From Bauldia sp. (GTDB taxonomy: Bacteria > Pseudomonadota > Alphaproteobacteria > Rhizobiales > Kaistiaceae): a stretch of 64,000 nt of DNA. This document shows positions 15,262 through 26,495 of the stretch, one piece after another (positions within the stretch are counted from its first letter, which is position 1; every line of letters begins with the position of its first letter). Both the position numbers and the translations under genes were made by a program. The notes beneath the pieces are model-generated. The model had not been told where the DNA came from and ran no database searches. It worked only from the letters and a program-made list of their open reading frames with translations. The stretch spans positions 1,922,001 through 1,986,000 of the forward strand of contig JBBCGQ010000001.1 of assembly GCA_037200845.1 (NCBI GenBank), read 5' to 3'.

Positions 15262-16113
15262 TTAGCTTTCGTGGCGAAGTACATGCGCCCGCAGCGCAGT
15301 CGCGACCGGACCGGGCTTGCCGTCGCCGACAGCCTTGCCGTCGATCGCGACAATCGGCGTCGCCGCCGTCGTCGCCGACGTCAGAAACGCCTCGCGCGCG
15401 ATGAGCGCCTCCTTCACGCTGAACGGCCGCTCCTCGAACGTCAGCTTCTCGCGCTTCAGGATGTCGATGAGCAGCGAGCGCGTGACACCGCGCAGGATCG
15501 CCGTGTCCGCCGGCCGCGTCACCACCGCGCCCTGCTTCGTCACGATCCACGCGTTGCTGCTCGAACCTTCGGTGACGAAGCCGTCGCGATCGACGAACCA
15601 TGCCTCGAACGCGCCCGCCTCGTGCGCCGCCTGCTTGGCGAGCACGTTGGCGGTAAGCCCGATCGTCTTGATGTCGACCCGCGCCCAGCGCGTCTCCGGC
15701 GTCGTGATCACCGCGACGCCCTTCGCCGCCCGTGCATCGCGCGCAGCGAGGCTTATCGTCCTCGCGGTCACCACGAGCGCCGCCCGCACCGGCTTCGCCG
15801 GGAAACCATGGTCGCGCGGCGCCACCCCGCGCGTCAACTGCACATAGGCCAAGCCTTCGGCAACACGGTTCCGCCGCACCACCTCGCGCAGGATGACGCC
15901 GAGCGCTGCCGGCCCGACCGGCGCCGTGATCCGCAATTCGCCGAGCGAGCGCGCCAGCCGCGCCATGTGCCGCGCCTCGTCGATAAGCCGGCCGCCGCGC
16001 ACCTCGCAGACTTCGTAGACGCCGTCGGCGAGCTGATAGCCGCGGTCCTCGATGTGCACGGCCGCCATGCCGTGCGGCACGTAGCGGCCGTTGACGTAGG
16101 CAACGCGCGACAT
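15262..16113 (-). CDS. dat: D-amino-acid aminotransferase (class IV PLP enzyme)
   Basis: A protein of 283 residues of PLP fold type IV. Lys149 (RVDIKTIGLTANVLAK) is the cofactor lysine and Glu182 (VTEGSSSNAW) the pyridine-nitrogen partner. The pattern fits D-alanine aminotransferase, which makes D-glutamate for the cell wall from D-alanine, though branched-chain or aminodeoxychorismate relatives share the fold. It lies 6 bases after ntrX and before hfq, an order seen in Rhizobiales. Confidence 0.85.
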   Translation of the reverse strand: MSRVAYVNGRYVPHGMAAVHIEDRGYQLADGVYEVCEVRGGRLIDEARHMARLARSLGELRITAPVGPAALGVILREVVRRNRVAEGLAYVQLTRGVAPRDHGFPAKPVRAALVVTARTISLAARDARAAKGVAVITTPETRWARVDIKTIGLTANVLAKQAAHEAGAFEAWFVDRDGFVTEGSSSNAWIVTKQGAVVTRPADTAILRGVTRSLLIDILKREKLTFEERPFSVKEALIAREAFLTSATTAATPIVAIDGKAVGDGKPGPVATALRAHVLRHES

Positions 16114-16119
16114 GAGCGC

Positions 16120-17490
16120 CTAGCCGTTGACGCCCAGCGACTTCAGCTTGCGGTGCAGCGCCGAGCGCTCCATGCCGACGAACTCGGCCGTGCGCGAGAT
16201 GTTGCCGCCGAAGCGGTTGACCTGCGCCGTCAGGTACTCGCGCTCGAAAATCTCGCGCGCGTCGCGCAGCGGCATCGACATCAGGTGCTCGCCCCCTGCC
16301 CGGCCCGGCGTCGTCGGCAGCATCTCGCCGATCTCCGCCGGCAGCATCTCAGCCGTGATGGTGTCGGAGGCATCGCCGCGCGCCAGGATCATCAGCCGCT
16401 CGACGTTGTTGCGGAGCTGGCGGATGTTGCCCGGCCAGTCGTGCGCCTGCAGCACCGCCATGGCGTCGTCGCCGATCGTGCGCGGCGGCAAACCCGTCGC
16501 CCGCGAAATCTGCTCGACGAAATGGCGCACCAGCAGCGGAATGTCCTCACGCCGCTCGGCCAGCGCTGGCACGCGCAGTGGCACGACCGCAAGGCGGTGG
16601 AACAGATCCTCGCGGAACGTCCCCTCCCCGATCTCGCGCTCGAGATCGCGCCCGGTGGACGAGATGATGCGCACATCGACCGTCACGCGGTTAGTGCCGC
16701 CGACGCGCTGGAACGTCTGGTCGACCAGCACGCGCAAAATCTTGTTCTGCGTCTCGCGCGGCATGTCGCCGACCTCGTCGAGGTAGAGCGTGCCGCCGTG
16801 CGCCTCCTCCAGCGCGCCGACCTTGCGCGCGTCGCCGTTGACGGCCTCGGTGCCGAACAGCTCGTTCTCCATGCGGTCGGCGATGATCGTGGCGGCGTTC
16901 AGCACCACGAACGGCCCCGTCTTGCGCGACGACAGCTCGTGCACGGCGCGCGCCACCATCTCCTTGCCGGCGCCGGAGGCGCCGGAGATCATGATGCGGC
17001 TGTTGGTCGGCGCAACCTTCTCGATCATGCCGCGGAGGTGGTTCATCGCGGCCGAGTTGCCGAGCAACTGGTTGGCGTCGCCGGCGCGCTCGCGTAGCGC
17101 CTTCACCTCGCGCCGGAGTTTTGACGCCTCAAGCGCCCGTTCCGCCACCAGCACCAGCCGGTCGGCCTTGAACGGCTTCTCGATATAGTCGTAAGCCCCT
17201 CTTTTTATTGCGGAAACCGCCGTTTCGATGTTGCCGTGCCCGGAAATCATGATGACCGGGAGGTCGCTGTGCTCCTTCTTCACCTCGTCGAGCAGCGCCA
17301 GCCCGTCGAGCCGGCTTCCCTGCAACCAGATGTCGAGGAAGACGAGCGACGGCCGCCGCCCCGCGATCTCGGTGAGCGCGGTATCCGCATCGGCCGCGGT
17401 ACGCGTGCCGTGGCCCTCGTCCGTCAGGATGCCCGCGACCAGGTCGCGGATGTCCGCCTCATCGTCAACGATCAGAATATCCGACGCCAT
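16120..17490 (-). CDS. ntrX: Nitrogen response regulator NtrX
   Basis: A protein of 456 residues: receiver with Asp53 (VFLDIWLQG), an AAA+ domain (GASGAGKEMVARAV) and a Fis-type HTH at the end (ISRTAEFVGMERSALHRKL). The sigma-54 contact loop lacks GAFTGA (LFGTEAVNGDARKVG is found instead), as is usual for alphaproteobacterial NtrX, so it probably does not act as a classical sigma-54 activator. ATG 17490 is chosen because it gives the family start MASDILIVDDEAD; a TTG lies two codons upstream. It follows ntrY by 18 bases and pairs with it. Confidence 0.96.
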   Translation of the reverse strand: MASDILIVDDEADIRDLVAGILTDEGHGTRTAADADTALTEIAGRRPSLVFLDIWLQGSRLDGLALLDEVKKEHSDLPVIMISGHGNIETAVSAIKRGAYDYIEKPFKADRLVLVAERALEASKLRREVKALRERAGDANQLLGNSAAMNHLRGMIEKVAPTNSRIMISGASGAGKEMVARAVHELSSRKTGPFVVLNAATIIADRMENELFGTEAVNGDARKVGALEEAHGGTLYLDEVGDMPRETQNKILRVLVDQTFQRVGGTNRVTVDVRIISSTGRDLEREIGEGTFREDLFHRLAVVPLRVPALAERREDIPLLVRHFVEQISRATGLPPRTIGDDAMAVLQAHDWPGNIRQLRNNVERLMILARGDASDTITAEMLPAEIGEMLPTTPGRAGGEHLMSMPLRDAREIFEREYLTAQVNRFGGNISRTAEFVGMERSALHRKLKSLGVNG

Positions 17491-17508
17491 GCTCAACCGA
17501 CTCTTCCG

Positions 17509-19776
17509 TTACCCGCCCGCCGCCAATTTCACTTCCGGTTCTTCGAGCCGCACCGACTCTGCGCCCGGCAGGGTGATGCGGATCATCGCGCCGCGTCCGC
17601 CGTGGGCGACCGCGGGCGCATCGAGCAGTTCAACCCGCCCGCCGTGTTCTTCAATGATCTTCGTCACAATCGCGAGGCCCAATCCCGTGCCTTTTTCGCG
17701 CGTGGTCACGTAGGGCTCCAGCAACCGCTGGCGATTTTCGCGCGGCAGGCCGACGCCGTTGTCGATGACATCGACGACGATCGCCGCCCCCTCGAAGCGG
17801 CCATCGACCTCGATCGCGCCCTTGAAGTCGGGCGACGGCGGCACCGCGGCAATCGCCTCGGTTGCGTTCTTGACGAGGTTGCCGATCGCCTGCCCCATCA
17901 GCCGCGCATCGAAGCGGCCGGTGAGCGGCTCCTGCGGCAGCTTGGTCTCGAAGGCGATGTCGGGCTGGGCGACACTGACCAGGAACACCGCCTCGCGCAC
18001 CACGTCCGACAGGTTGCCGGACACGATCGCCGGCTTCGGCATGCGCGCGAACGATGAGAATTCGTCGACCATGCGGCCGATGTCGCCGACCTGGCGGATG
18101 ATGGTGTCGGTGCATTGGTCGAACACGTCGCGGTCGTCGACGATGACGCGCCCGAATTTCCGCTTCAGCCGCTCGGCCGAAAGCTGGATGGGGGTGAGCG
18201 GATTCTTGATCTCGTGCGCGATGCGCCGGGCGATGTCGGCCCACGCCGAGGAGCGCTGCGCCGTCACCAGGTCGGTGATGTCGTCGAGCGTCACGACGTA
18301 GCCGTGCGCCTGGCCGGTCGCCCGCTCGGTGGTGACGCGGATGTTGACCGTGCGCTCGCGCCCGCCGCGCATGATCGTCACCTGGTCGCGATGCTCCGGC
18401 CGCCCGTCGCGGAGCGCGCCGTTGACGACCTTTTCGAGCTCCGGCGCGACCTCCACCAGCGGCAAGCCGATGGTCCGGTCCGGCGCCTCCAGAAGATGCA
18501 GGCCCGTGCGGTTGGCGATGGTGATGCGCCCGTCGGCATCGATGCCGATCACGCCCGCGGTGACGCCGGAAAGCACCGCCTCGGTGAAGCGCCGGCGGCT
18601 GTCGTTCAACTCGCTCGCCGCGACGAGCTGCTGGCGCTGCCCGCGAAGCTGCGCCGTCATCTGGTTGAAGGTGACGCCGAGAGCGCCGACGTCGCCGTCG
18701 GAATTGCGCGCCTGCACCTCGACCCGGAGGTTGCCCGCCGACACCTGCTTCGCCGCGTCGATCAGCCGGCGGATCGGCGCCACCAGCCGGTTGGCAAAGC
18801 CGATGCCCAGCCACACAGCCGAGAGCAGCACCACGACCGTGATGCCGAGGAAGAGAATGCCGAAGGCAAGCTGCACGCCGAAGCGGCTCGCCTCCAGCAC
18901 ACGGTACTGCGCCACGGTATCGTTGGTCATCGCCAGGTAGCCGGCGACTTTCGGATCGATCGGCCTGACGGCGTACAGGAAGGTATCGTCGAAGCCGTCG
19001 AGCCCGGTGATCGCACCGATGGCGTTGCCGTTGCCGGGCGGCACGATCACGACCTGCGACAGATCCTGCTTGGCCTGCTGCAGCACGGCCGTCGACGGCG
19101 GCGGGAATTCGCGCCGCTCCACCGACGTCGCCTGCGCGACCAGCCCGCCGTCGCCCTTGACCAGGAAGATGCCCGGCAGGTTGCGCTCCTGGGCGAGCGA
19201 GGCGAAGAACGTCTCGAAGCGCGTCGGGTCGTCGGTGAGCAGCGTCGGCGCCTTCTCGAGCTCCGCCCGCACCGCCAGCGCATCGAACCGCAACTGGATC
19301 GACTGCTGCTCGGCATAGGCCTGCGCGATCGACAGCGAATTCTCGACGATCGCGCGCGTGCGCACCGAGAACCAGTTGTCCAGCCCGCGGTCGAGCGAGA
19401 CGCTGGCCGCGATGGCGAGCAGCACCGCCGGCGCCGCCGCGATCAGGCTGAACAGCGCCACGATGCGGATGTGCAGCCGCGCCGCCGCCCGCCCGCGCCG
19501 GTTGGCGATGACGAGGCTGACCACCTCCCACGCGATGACGAAGATCAGGAAGGCGACCAGAATGCCGTTCGCCAGCAGCGCCGCGAAAACGACGTTCGGC
19601 GACGGCGCGATGGGCGTCAGGCCCATGAGGACGAAGAAGCTGCCGGCTGTCGTCGCCAGCGCCAGCACGACGGCGACATAGCCGGACGCGCGGATCAGCC
19701 GGCTCAAGGTGAAGGCACGGCTTCCCGGTGCGTCTTCAGCGATTGGCTCGGCCATCGGTGCCGCTTCCGCAGTCAT
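17509..19776 (-). CDS. ntrY: Nitrogen sensor histidine kinase NtrY
   Basis: A membrane kinase of 755 residues. Hydrophobic helices near residues 30-110 and near 295-315 bracket a long periplasmic region (LSIAQAYAEQQSIQLRFDAL within it). HAMP, PAS and kinase domains follow, with the phospho-acceptor His in [16 protein letters not shown] and ATP-lid motifs DNGVGLP and GTGLGLAI. It senses nitrogen or redox state and phosphorylates NtrX. The ATG at 19776 is chosen; upstream in-frame codons run through the repeat-rich gap. It has its own promoter space, separated from ntrC by 339 bases. Confidence 0.95.
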   Translation of the reverse strand: MTAEAAPMAEPIAEDAPGSRAFTLSRLIRASGYVAVVLALATTAGSFFVLMGLTPIAPSPNVVFAALLANGILVAFLIFVIAWEVVSLVIANRRGRAAARLHIRIVALFSLIAAAPAVLLAIAASVSLDRGLDNWFSVRTRAIVENSLSIAQAYAEQQSIQLRFDALAVRAELEKAPTLLTDDPTRFETFFASLAQERNLPGIFLVKGDGGLVAQATSVERREFPPPSTAVLQQAKQDLSQVVIVPPGNGNAIGAITGLDGFDDTFLYAVRPIDPKVAGYLAMTNDTVAQYRVLEASRFGVQLAFGILFLGITVVVLLSAVWLGIGFANRLVAPIRRLIDAAKQVSAGNLRVEVQARNSDGDVGALGVTFNQMTAQLRGQRQQLVAASELNDSRRRFTEAVLSGVTAGVIGIDADGRITIANRTGLHLLEAPDRTIGLPLVEVAPELEKVVNGALRDGRPEHRDQVTIMRGGRERTVNIRVTTERATGQAHGYVVTLDDITDLVTAQRSSAWADIARRIAHEIKNPLTPIQLSAERLKRKFGRVIVDDRDVFDQCTDTIIRQVGDIGRMVDEFSSFARMPKPAIVSGNLSDVVREAVFLVSVAQPDIAFETKLPQEPLTGRFDARLMGQAIGNLVKNATEAIAAVPPSPDFKGAIEVDGRFEGAAIVVDVIDNGVGLPRENRQRLLEPYVTTREKGTGLGLAIVTKIIEEHGGRVELLDAPAVAHGGRGAMIRITLPGAESVRLEEPEVKLAAGG

Positions 19777-20115
19777 GACACTGTCGCTTCCCCGCCACAC
19801 CAAGCCGCAACCACGGACTAGGCCACCGTCCGATGCAATTGCAACAACATTGTGATCAAAAAACAACAGGGGAAAGTAGGCGTGGTTGACGAGATTTAGC
19901 CCCGTTCCGCGCGCAGCCGTCGCCGAGGCACCTCTCCCTGGAGGGAGAGGGCTTCCGAGCTTGGTGAGCGGAGCGAACCCAGCGAGGAAGGGTGAGGGGT
20001 TAGGGACCCCTCGGCCCATAACTCCTGTCTCTAACCCCCGACCCCATTCGCCTAAGTTCGCTGGCGCTCACTAAGGCTCATGGCCCTCTCCCTCCAGGGA
20101 GAGGGGGAATGACAA
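19777..20115. repeat. Intergenic hairpin repeats between ntrC and ntrY
   Basis: Two near-perfect hairpins of the same sequence family face each other: CCTCTCCCT-gg-AGGGAGAGG (19,931-19,950) and CCCTCTCCCT-cc-AGGGAGAGGG (20,084-20,105). Between them are directly readable remnants such as GAGGAAGGGTGAGGGG. This is a REP/BIME-like intergenic element, common in Rhizobiales. It may stabilise or end the ntrC transcript and leaves about 150 bases (19,777-19,930) as the ntrY promoter region. Confidence 0.75.
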
Positions 20116-21555
<1,440 letters not shown>

Positions 21556-21556
21556 G

Positions 21557-22681
21557 TCAGGAATCCTTCGCGTCGGAGGTAGCGGGCCCGGGGTAAGCGG
21601 GCATCAACACACGCAGCGTCGTGCGGCCGGGCTGCGACTCGCACTCGATGACGCCGCCGTGGTCGCGGATGATTTTGGCGACCAGCGCCAGGCCGAGGCC
21701 GGTGCCGTTCGCCTTGGTGGTCACGAACGGCTCGAAGAGATGCGGGATCAATTCTTCCGGCACGCCGCCGCCGTTGTCGCGCACGCAGAATTCGAGCGGC
21801 AGCGTCACCTTCGACGGATTGCCCGGCACCGAAAGCCGGAAGCCCGGCTTGAACGCGGTGGTCAGCACGATCTCGCCGCCCGGCGCATCGCCGACGGCCT
21901 CCGCCGCATTCTTCACGAGATTGAGGAACACCTGCACGAGCTGGTCGCGGTTGGCGAGCACCAGCGGCAGCGACGGATCGTACTCGTCGCGGATGGTAAG
22001 CGCACGCGCGAAGCCCGAGCGCGCCAGGCGCCGCACGTGATCGAGCACGATGTGGATGTTGACCGGCTCGCGCTCGATCGGCCGCTCGTCGGAGAACACC
22101 TCCATGCGATCGACCAGCTTGACGATGCGGTCGGCCTCGTCGCGGATCAGCCGCGTCAGCACGCGATCCTCGTCGCCGACCGACCCTTCCAGAAGCTGCG
22201 CCGCGCCGCTGATGCCCGACAGCGGATTCTTGATCTCGTGCGCCAGCATTGCGGCCAGGCCGCTGACGCTGCGTGCCGCGCCGCGATGGATGAGCTGCCG
22301 GTCGATCTTGTCGGCCATCGAGCGCTCCTGCAGCACGACGACGACGCTCTCCGCATGATCGAGGCTCGGCGTGGCGTAGATATCGACGACATGCTCGCCG
22401 CCGTTCCGCGGCGTGCCGACATCGACGCGGTATTCGTTGACCGAAGCGCCGCGCTGCCGAACCTGATCGATCAGCTCGAGCAGCGGACTGCCGAAGGGCA
22501 CGAAATACGCCAGCGGATGTCGCCGCAGCACCGTGATCGAGGCCTGGAAGAAATGCTGCGCGGCGGTGTTGGCATCGGCGATGCTGCCCGTGCCGTCAAC
22601 CAGCAGTACCGGGTGCGGCAGGGCATCGAGCACCGCACTCGCCGACCGTCCGCGCTCGATAGTCGAGGCGTCGATGCTCAT
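21557..22681 (-). CDS. ntrB: Nitrogen sensor histidine kinase NtrB
   Basis: A soluble kinase of 374 residues: PAS domain (about 15-120, [20 protein letters not shown]), His in [17 protein letters not shown] box [12 protein letters not shown] and G boxes DNGGGVP and GTGLGLAL. It is controlled by PII protein and phosphorylates NtrC at low nitrogen. ATG 22681 overlaps the dusB stop (ATGA), giving the classic dusB-ntrB-ntrC operon. Longer upstream frame is inside dusB and is not used. Confidence 0.97.
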   Translation of the reverse strand: MSIDASTIERGRSASAVLDALPHPVLLVDGTGSIADANTAAQHFFQASITVLRRHPLAYFVPFGSPLLELIDQVRQRGASVNEYRVDVGTPRNGGEHVVDIYATPSLDHAESVVVVLQERSMADKIDRQLIHRGAARSVSGLAAMLAHEIKNPLSGISGAAQLLEGSVGDEDRVLTRLIRDEADRIVKLVDRMEVFSDERPIEREPVNIHIVLDHVRRLARSGFARALTIRDEYDPSLPLVLANRDQLVQVFLNLVKNAAEAVGDAPGGEIVLTTAFKPGFRLSVPGNPSKVTLPLEFCVRDNGGGVPEELIPHLFEPFVTTKANGTGLGLALVAKIIRDHGGVIECESQPGRTTLRVLMPAYPGPATSDAKDS

Positions 22682-23679
22682 GCCGCCTCCGCGATCGGTT
22701 CGGCGAACGCCTCGGCCAGCAGAGCCAGCACCACGTGAGGGTCGCTCGCCGTCATCATCGGCTGGCGCAGAGCGGCAGGAAGATCCGGCAGATACCAGCC
22801 GAGGTGCTTGCGCGCGACCTTCACCCCGGTCCACACGCCGTAATGCGCTAGGATCGCCTCGTAGTGCGCGCGGATCACGTCATGCAGCGCCACGCCGTCG
22901 GGTGCCGCCGGCATGACGCCGGTGGTGGCAAACGCCGCAAGATGCCCCGGCATCCACGGCCGCCCATACGCGCCGCGCCCGATCATCACGCCGTCCGCGC
23001 CGGTAAGCGCCAGCATCCGCGCCAGATCGTCCGGCGACGTCAGGTCGCCGTTGGCCACGAGAGGAATGGACACCGCGTCCTTGACCGCGCGGATCGCCGC
23101 CCAGTCCGCCGCGCCGGCATAAAACTGGCAGCGCGTGCGCCCATGGACGGTCACCATGCGCACGCCGGCGGCTTCCGCGCGCCGCGCCAGCTCCGGCGCG
23201 TTGATCGTGTCGTGGTCCCAGCCGAGCCGCATCTTCAGCGTCACCGGCAGCGGCGTGGCGCCGACCGTCGCCTCGATCAGCGTCAGCGCATGATCGAGGT
23301 CGCGCATCAGCGCCGAGCCGGAATACCCGCCGGTCACTTTCTTCGCCGGGCAGCCCATGTTGATGTCGATGATGTCGGCGCCGGCGTCGGTCGCGGCCTT
23401 GGCGCCTTCCGCCATCCATTTGGCTTCGCGCCCGGCCAACTGGATGACGTGCGGCCCGCGTCCCGCCCGCTCCGCCCGCATGGTCGACTGCGCGTCACCG
23501 CGCGCGAGCATCTCGCTGGCGACCATCTCCGACACGACCAGCCCGGCGCTGTACCCCGAGGCGATGTTGCGGAACGGAACATCCGACACGCCGGACATGG
23601 GCGCCAGAAAAACGCGGTTGGGAACGGACACCGGCCCAATGGCCAGCGGCTCCGCGAGCTTTGCTACATCAGGTGACAA
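22678..23679 (-). CDS. dusB: tRNA-dihydrouridine synthase B (NifR3)
   Basis: A protein of 333 residues with an FMN TIM barrel. The motif [19 protein letters not shown] holds the catalytic Cys, and [14 protein letters not shown] binds FMN and tRNA. It reduces uridine in the D-loop of tRNA. No ATG fits: the only in-frame start near the expected N-terminus is TTG 23679; the nearby ATG at 23,695 runs into a stop at once. A weak start in the first gene would keep expression of the whole ntrBC operon low. Divergent from ispDF. Confidence 0.95.
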   Translation of the reverse strand: MSPDVAKLAEPLAIGPVSVPNRVFLAPMSGVSDVPFRNIASGYSAGLVVSEMVASEMLARGDAQSTMRAERAGRGPHVIQLAGREAKWMAEGAKAATDAGADIIDINMGCPAKKVTGGYSGSALMRDLDHALTLIEATVGATPLPVTLKMRLGWDHDTINAPELARRAEAAGVRMVTVHGRTRCQFYAGAADWAAIRAVKDAVSIPLVANGDLTSPDDLARMLALTGADGVMIGRGAYGRPWMPGHLAAFATTGVMPAAPDGVALHDVIRAHYEAILAHYGVWTGVKVARKHLGWYLPDLPAALRQPMMTASDPHVVLALLAEAFAEPIAEAA

Positions 23680-23707
23680 AATGCATACCGATTAGGCAAC
23701 GTCAGAT

Positions 23708-23743
23708 TTGCTCATAGATTAGTCAAATCACTGCTCTGAGCAA
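23708..23743. promoter_or_regulatory. Dyad in the dusB/ispDF divergent promoter
   Basis: TTGCTCA (23,708-23,714) and TGAGCAA (23,737-23,743) are inverted arms 22 bases apart, and the spacer contains a smaller GATT-AATC dyad. The 76-base divergent region must hold both promoters, so this may be an operator. Regulator unknown. Confidence 0.35.
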
Positions 23744-23755
23744 GTGCGAAATGGC

Positions 23756-24988
23756 ATGGCCGTGATACACATAGCGCCTCCGCATGACAGAGGCCCGTCC
23801 GTGGCGACAGCCCAAAAAACCGCCGTCCTGATCGTCGCCGCCGGTGCCGGAAGCCGCGCCGGTGGCAACGGCATTCCAAAGCAATATCAGCAACTTGGCG
23901 GCGAAACGGTGCTGGCGCGCACGCTCGGCCTGTTCCTGCCGAACACTTCCGTCGATGCCGTACAGGTCGTGATCGGCGAAGGCCAGCGCGATCTTTACGA
24001 TTCCGTCGCCCCGCGCCACCCCAAGCTCCGCGCCCCCGCCACGGGCGGCGCAACCCGCCAGGCGTCCGTCCGCCTCGGCCTCGCCGCGCTCGCTGCCGAC
24101 GCGCCCAACCGCATCCTCATCCACGATGCCGCCCGCCCCTTCGCCTCCGCGGCGCTGATCGACCGCGTCGCCGCCGCGACGGCCGACGCGGTCGTACCGC
24201 TGCTGCCGGTATCGAGCACGCTGAAGCGGGTGGACGGCGCTAGCGTCGTCGAGACGGTGCCTCGCGAAAATCTATTCGCCGCCGAGACGCCGCAAGGCTT
24301 CCGCTTCGATCTCATCCGCGACGCGCACGAGCGCGCCGCCGCCGCCGGCCTCGCCTTCACCGACGACGCCGCGGTTGCCGAGTGGGCCGGCGCCATCGTG
24401 CAGGCGATCCCTGGCGACGCCGCCAATATCAAGCTGACCACGGCGGAAGACATCGCCGCCGCCGACCGCCGCCTGACGGCCGAGGCGGCGCTGGCGCTGG
24501 GCGACGTCCGCGTCGGCGTCGGCTACGACGTCCACGCCTTCGGCCCCGGCGACCACGTCATGCTCGGTGGCGTCGCCATCCCGCACACGCGCGGCTTCGT
24601 CGGCCACTCCGACGCCGACGTGATCCTGCATGCGCTGACCGACGCGGTGCTCGGCGCCCTCGGCGACGGCGACATCGGCCAGCACTTCCCGCCGTCCGAT
24701 CCGCAATGGAAAGGCGCCTCCTCGGACCGCTTCCTCGCCGACGCCGTGGCGCGGGTGAAAGCCCGCGGCGGTATCGTCGCCCATCTCGATGCGACCTACC
24801 TCGGCGAGGGCCCGAAGGTCGGCCCGCACCGCGAGGCGATCCGCGCCCGCATCGCCGCGATCGCCGGCGTCAGCATCGACCGCGTCGGCGTCAAGGCCAC
24901 GACCAACGAGGGCCTCGGCTACATCGGCCGCGGCGAAGGCGCCGCCGCCCACGCCGTCGCCACCATCCGCCTGCCGTTCAAGCCATGA
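23756..24988 (+). CDS. ispDF: Bifunctional IspDF isoprenoid enzyme
   Basis: A fused protein of 410 residues. The N-terminal IspD half (to about 235) has the nucleotide-binding loop [18 protein letters not shown] and makes CDP-methylerythritol; the C-terminal IspF half has [17 protein letters not shown] and [12 protein letters not shown] with the zinc-binding Asp/His residues and makes the cyclodiphosphate. Fusion is typical of alphaproteobacteria; it supplies the MEP route to isoprenoids. ATG 23756 is chosen; GTG 23744 and GTG 23801 are alternatives. It overlaps pncC by 4 bases. Confidence 0.97.
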   Translation: MAVIHIAPPHDRGPSVATAQKTAVLIVAAGAGSRAGGNGIPKQYQQLGGETVLARTLGLFLPNTSVDAVQVVIGEGQRDLYDSVAPRHPKLRAPATGGATRQASVRLGLAALAADAPNRILIHDAARPFASAALIDRVAAATADAVVPLLPVSSTLKRVDGASVVETVPRENLFAAETPQGFRFDLIRDAHERAAAAGLAFTDDAAVAEWAGAIVQAIPGDAANIKLTTAEDIAAADRRLTAEAALALGDVRVGVGYDVHAFGPGDHVMLGGVAIPHTRGFVGHSDADVILHALTDAVLGALGDGDIGQHFPPSDPQWKGASSDRFLADAVARVKARGGIVAHLDATYLGEGPKVGPHREAIRARIAAIAGVSIDRVGVKATTNEGLGYIGRGEGAAAHAVATIRLPFKP

Positions 24989-25488
24989 CCGACCTCGCCC
25001 ACCTCATCCCGTCGGCGAAGATGCTGATCGACCTCTGCCGCTCGCACGGCCTCAAGATCGCGACCGCCGAGTCCTGCACCGGCGGCCTGATCGCCGCGAC
25101 GCTGACCGAGATCCCCGGATCCTCCGAGGTCATCGACCGCGGCTTCGTCACCTACTCGAACCAGGCGAAGATCGATCTCCTCGACGTGCCCGAGCCGATC
25201 CTCAACGACCCGGCAATCGGCGCCGTCTCGCAGGAAACCGCACACGCGATGGCGCAGGGCGCGCTGCAATATTCCGAGGCTCATCTCGTGGTGGCTGTAA
25301 CCGGCATCGCCGGCCCGGGCGGCGGCTCGCTGCACAAGCCGGTCGGCCTCGTCCACTTCGCCGCGGTGCGCCGCGGCCGCGACATCATCCACCGCGAGCA
25401 GCGCTTCGGCGACATCGGGCGGAGCGAGGTGCGGCTGGCCACGGTGCGCGAGGCGTTGGGGATGCTGGACGCGCTGGCGCGGGGATAG
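24985..25488 (+). CDS. pncC: CinA-family nicotinamide-nucleotide amidohydrolase
   Basis: A protein of 167 residues, the C-terminal CinA domain alone. The catalytic region [20 protein letters not shown] and the later [17 protein letters not shown] are the family signatures. It turns nicotinamide mononucleotide into nicotinate mononucleotide, salvaging NAD breakdown products. ATG overlaps the ispDF stop (ATGA). The same pair order is common in Rhizobiales. Confidence 0.93.
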   Translation: MTDLAHLIPSAKMLIDLCRSHGLKIATAESCTGGLIAATLTEIPGSSEVIDRGFVTYSNQAKIDLLDVPEPILNDPAIGAVSQETAHAMAQGALQYSEAHLVVAVTGIAGPGGGSLHKPVGLVHFAAVRRGRDIIHREQRFGDIGRSEVRLATVREALGMLDALARG

Positions 25489-25504
25489 CCGAGGCGGCGC
25501 GATA

Positions 25505-25641
25505 GGCGCCTCCCTCCGCTGTCATCCTTCGGCGGCGCGAAGCGCTGACCGGAGGACCGGCTTCAGCAAAGCGATCGTTGCGACTGGTGCTCCGGTCGAG
25601 GCCTCCGGCCTCGCCGAAGGATGATAGCGAAGGAGAGGCGC
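25505..25641. repeat. Long imperfect inverted repeat between pncC and a VOC gene
   Basis: The arms start with GGCGCCTCC at 25,505 and end with GGAGAGGCGCC at 25,641; inside, TCATCCTTCGGCG (25,522-25,534) pairs exactly with CGCCGAAGGATGA (25,612-25,624). Together they form about 30-bp arms around a 77-base centre that itself can fold. It lies between convergent genes, so it may serve as a two-way terminator, and it has the look of a mobile intergenic repeat. Confidence 0.7.
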
Positions 25642-25659
25642 CGCGGTAACGCGGAAAGA

Positions 25660-26040
25660 CTACGGAAACTCCGTCAGCGACAGCAAATTCCCGTCCGGAT
25701 CCCGAAACCACGCGATCCGCGCCCCGCTCGGCGACGTCCACACCCCCGCGCCATCCTGCTCGAGCCCGGCGAACCGCTCGAACACCACGCCCTCCCGCGC
25801 CAGCTCGGTAATCTGCGCGCCGATATCGCCGACCTGCCAGCCGAGCGCCGTGAACGGATGCGGCGTCAGCGTCTCGACCTTCTGGATGCGCAGCATCACG
25901 CCGCCGACGTCAAACTCCAGCGCGAACGGCGAGTCGTCGACCAGCCTGAGCCCCAGCGTATCGGCATAGAACGCCCGGCTGCGCGCCGCGTCCGCCGTAG
26001 CGAGAAACGCGATCAGCGGCGCCGCGCCGAGCGTCATCAT
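25660..26040 (-). CDS. VOC/glyoxalase-like protein
   Basis: A protein of 126 residues with the vicinal-oxygen-chelate fold: PLIAFLATADAARSRAFYAD at the start, GLRLVDDSPFALEFDVGG in the middle and FRDPDGNLLSLTEF at the end, where Glu would bind metal. The substrate cannot be told; relatives include glyoxalases, bleomycin-resistance and dioxygenase-like proteins. Its start overlaps the stop of the RatA-like gene (ATGA), so the two share an mRNA with lipA. Confidence 0.8.
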   Translation of the reverse strand: MMTLGAAPLIAFLATADAARSRAFYADTLGLRLVDDSPFALEFDVGGVMLRIQKVETLTPHPFTALGWQVGDIGAQITELAREGVVFERFAGLEQDGAGVWTSPSGARIAWFRDPDGNLLSLTEFP

Positions 26041-26495
26041 GGCGCGTGCGTCCCGTAGACGGCGTCGGCGCGCTTCTCGAACGCCTCGCCGAATTTACGG
26101 AACACGCCCTCGAACGCGCTGCCCATCACCATCGTCAGCATCCGCGACTTGAACTCGTAGTCGATGGTGAAGCGCACCAGGCACGCCCCCTCGCCTTCCG
26201 GCACGAACGACCACTGGCTGTCGAGATGATGGAATGGCCCGTCGAGGTAATCGGCATCGATGGTGAGCGCCGGGCGGTCGAGCGTCACGCGCGTCGTGAA
26301 CGTCTCGCGCACAACGGCGTATGCGATGGTCATGTCGGCGACCAGCACCTCGCGCCCGTCTTCGTTCGTGCGACCGCGTACGGTGAGCTTCTCGCACATC
26401 GGCAGGAACTCGGGATACTTCTCGATGTCGGCGATCAGCGCGAACATCTGGTCGGCCGGGTGGCGCACCCGCCGCTCGGTCGAAAACTGCGGCAT
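26037..26495 (-). CDS. RatA/Coq10-like START-fold protein
   Basis: A protein of 152 residues of the SRPBCC/START fold, with [20 protein letters not shown] and the family stretch DIEKYPEFLPMCEKLTVRGR. In mitochondria the homologue Coq10 binds ubiquinone; in E. coli RatA is reported to act on ribosomes. In alphaproteobacteria the gene regularly sits directly after lipA, as here (stop of lipA and start at 26,495 share a base). A role in quinone or lipoate-linked respiration fits the context better than a toxin role. Confidence 0.85.
   Translation of the reverse strand: MPQFSTERRVRHPADQMFALIADIEKYPEFLPMCEKLTVRGRTNEDGREVLVADMTIAYAVVRETFTTRVTLDRPALTIDADYLDGPFHHLDSQWSFVPEGEGACLVRFTIDYEFKSRMLTMVMGSAFEGVFRKFGEAFEKRADAVYGTHAP

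Noticed and set aside
18115-19821. A 568-codon open frame antisense to ntrY
   Set aside because: Arg/His/Asp-rich mirror of the kinase gene with no recognisable domain.
23744-23755. GTG at 23744 as the start of ispDF
   Set aside because: It lies inside the candidate operator dyad and the ATG at 23756 gives a sufficient N-terminus; it remains possible but less likely.
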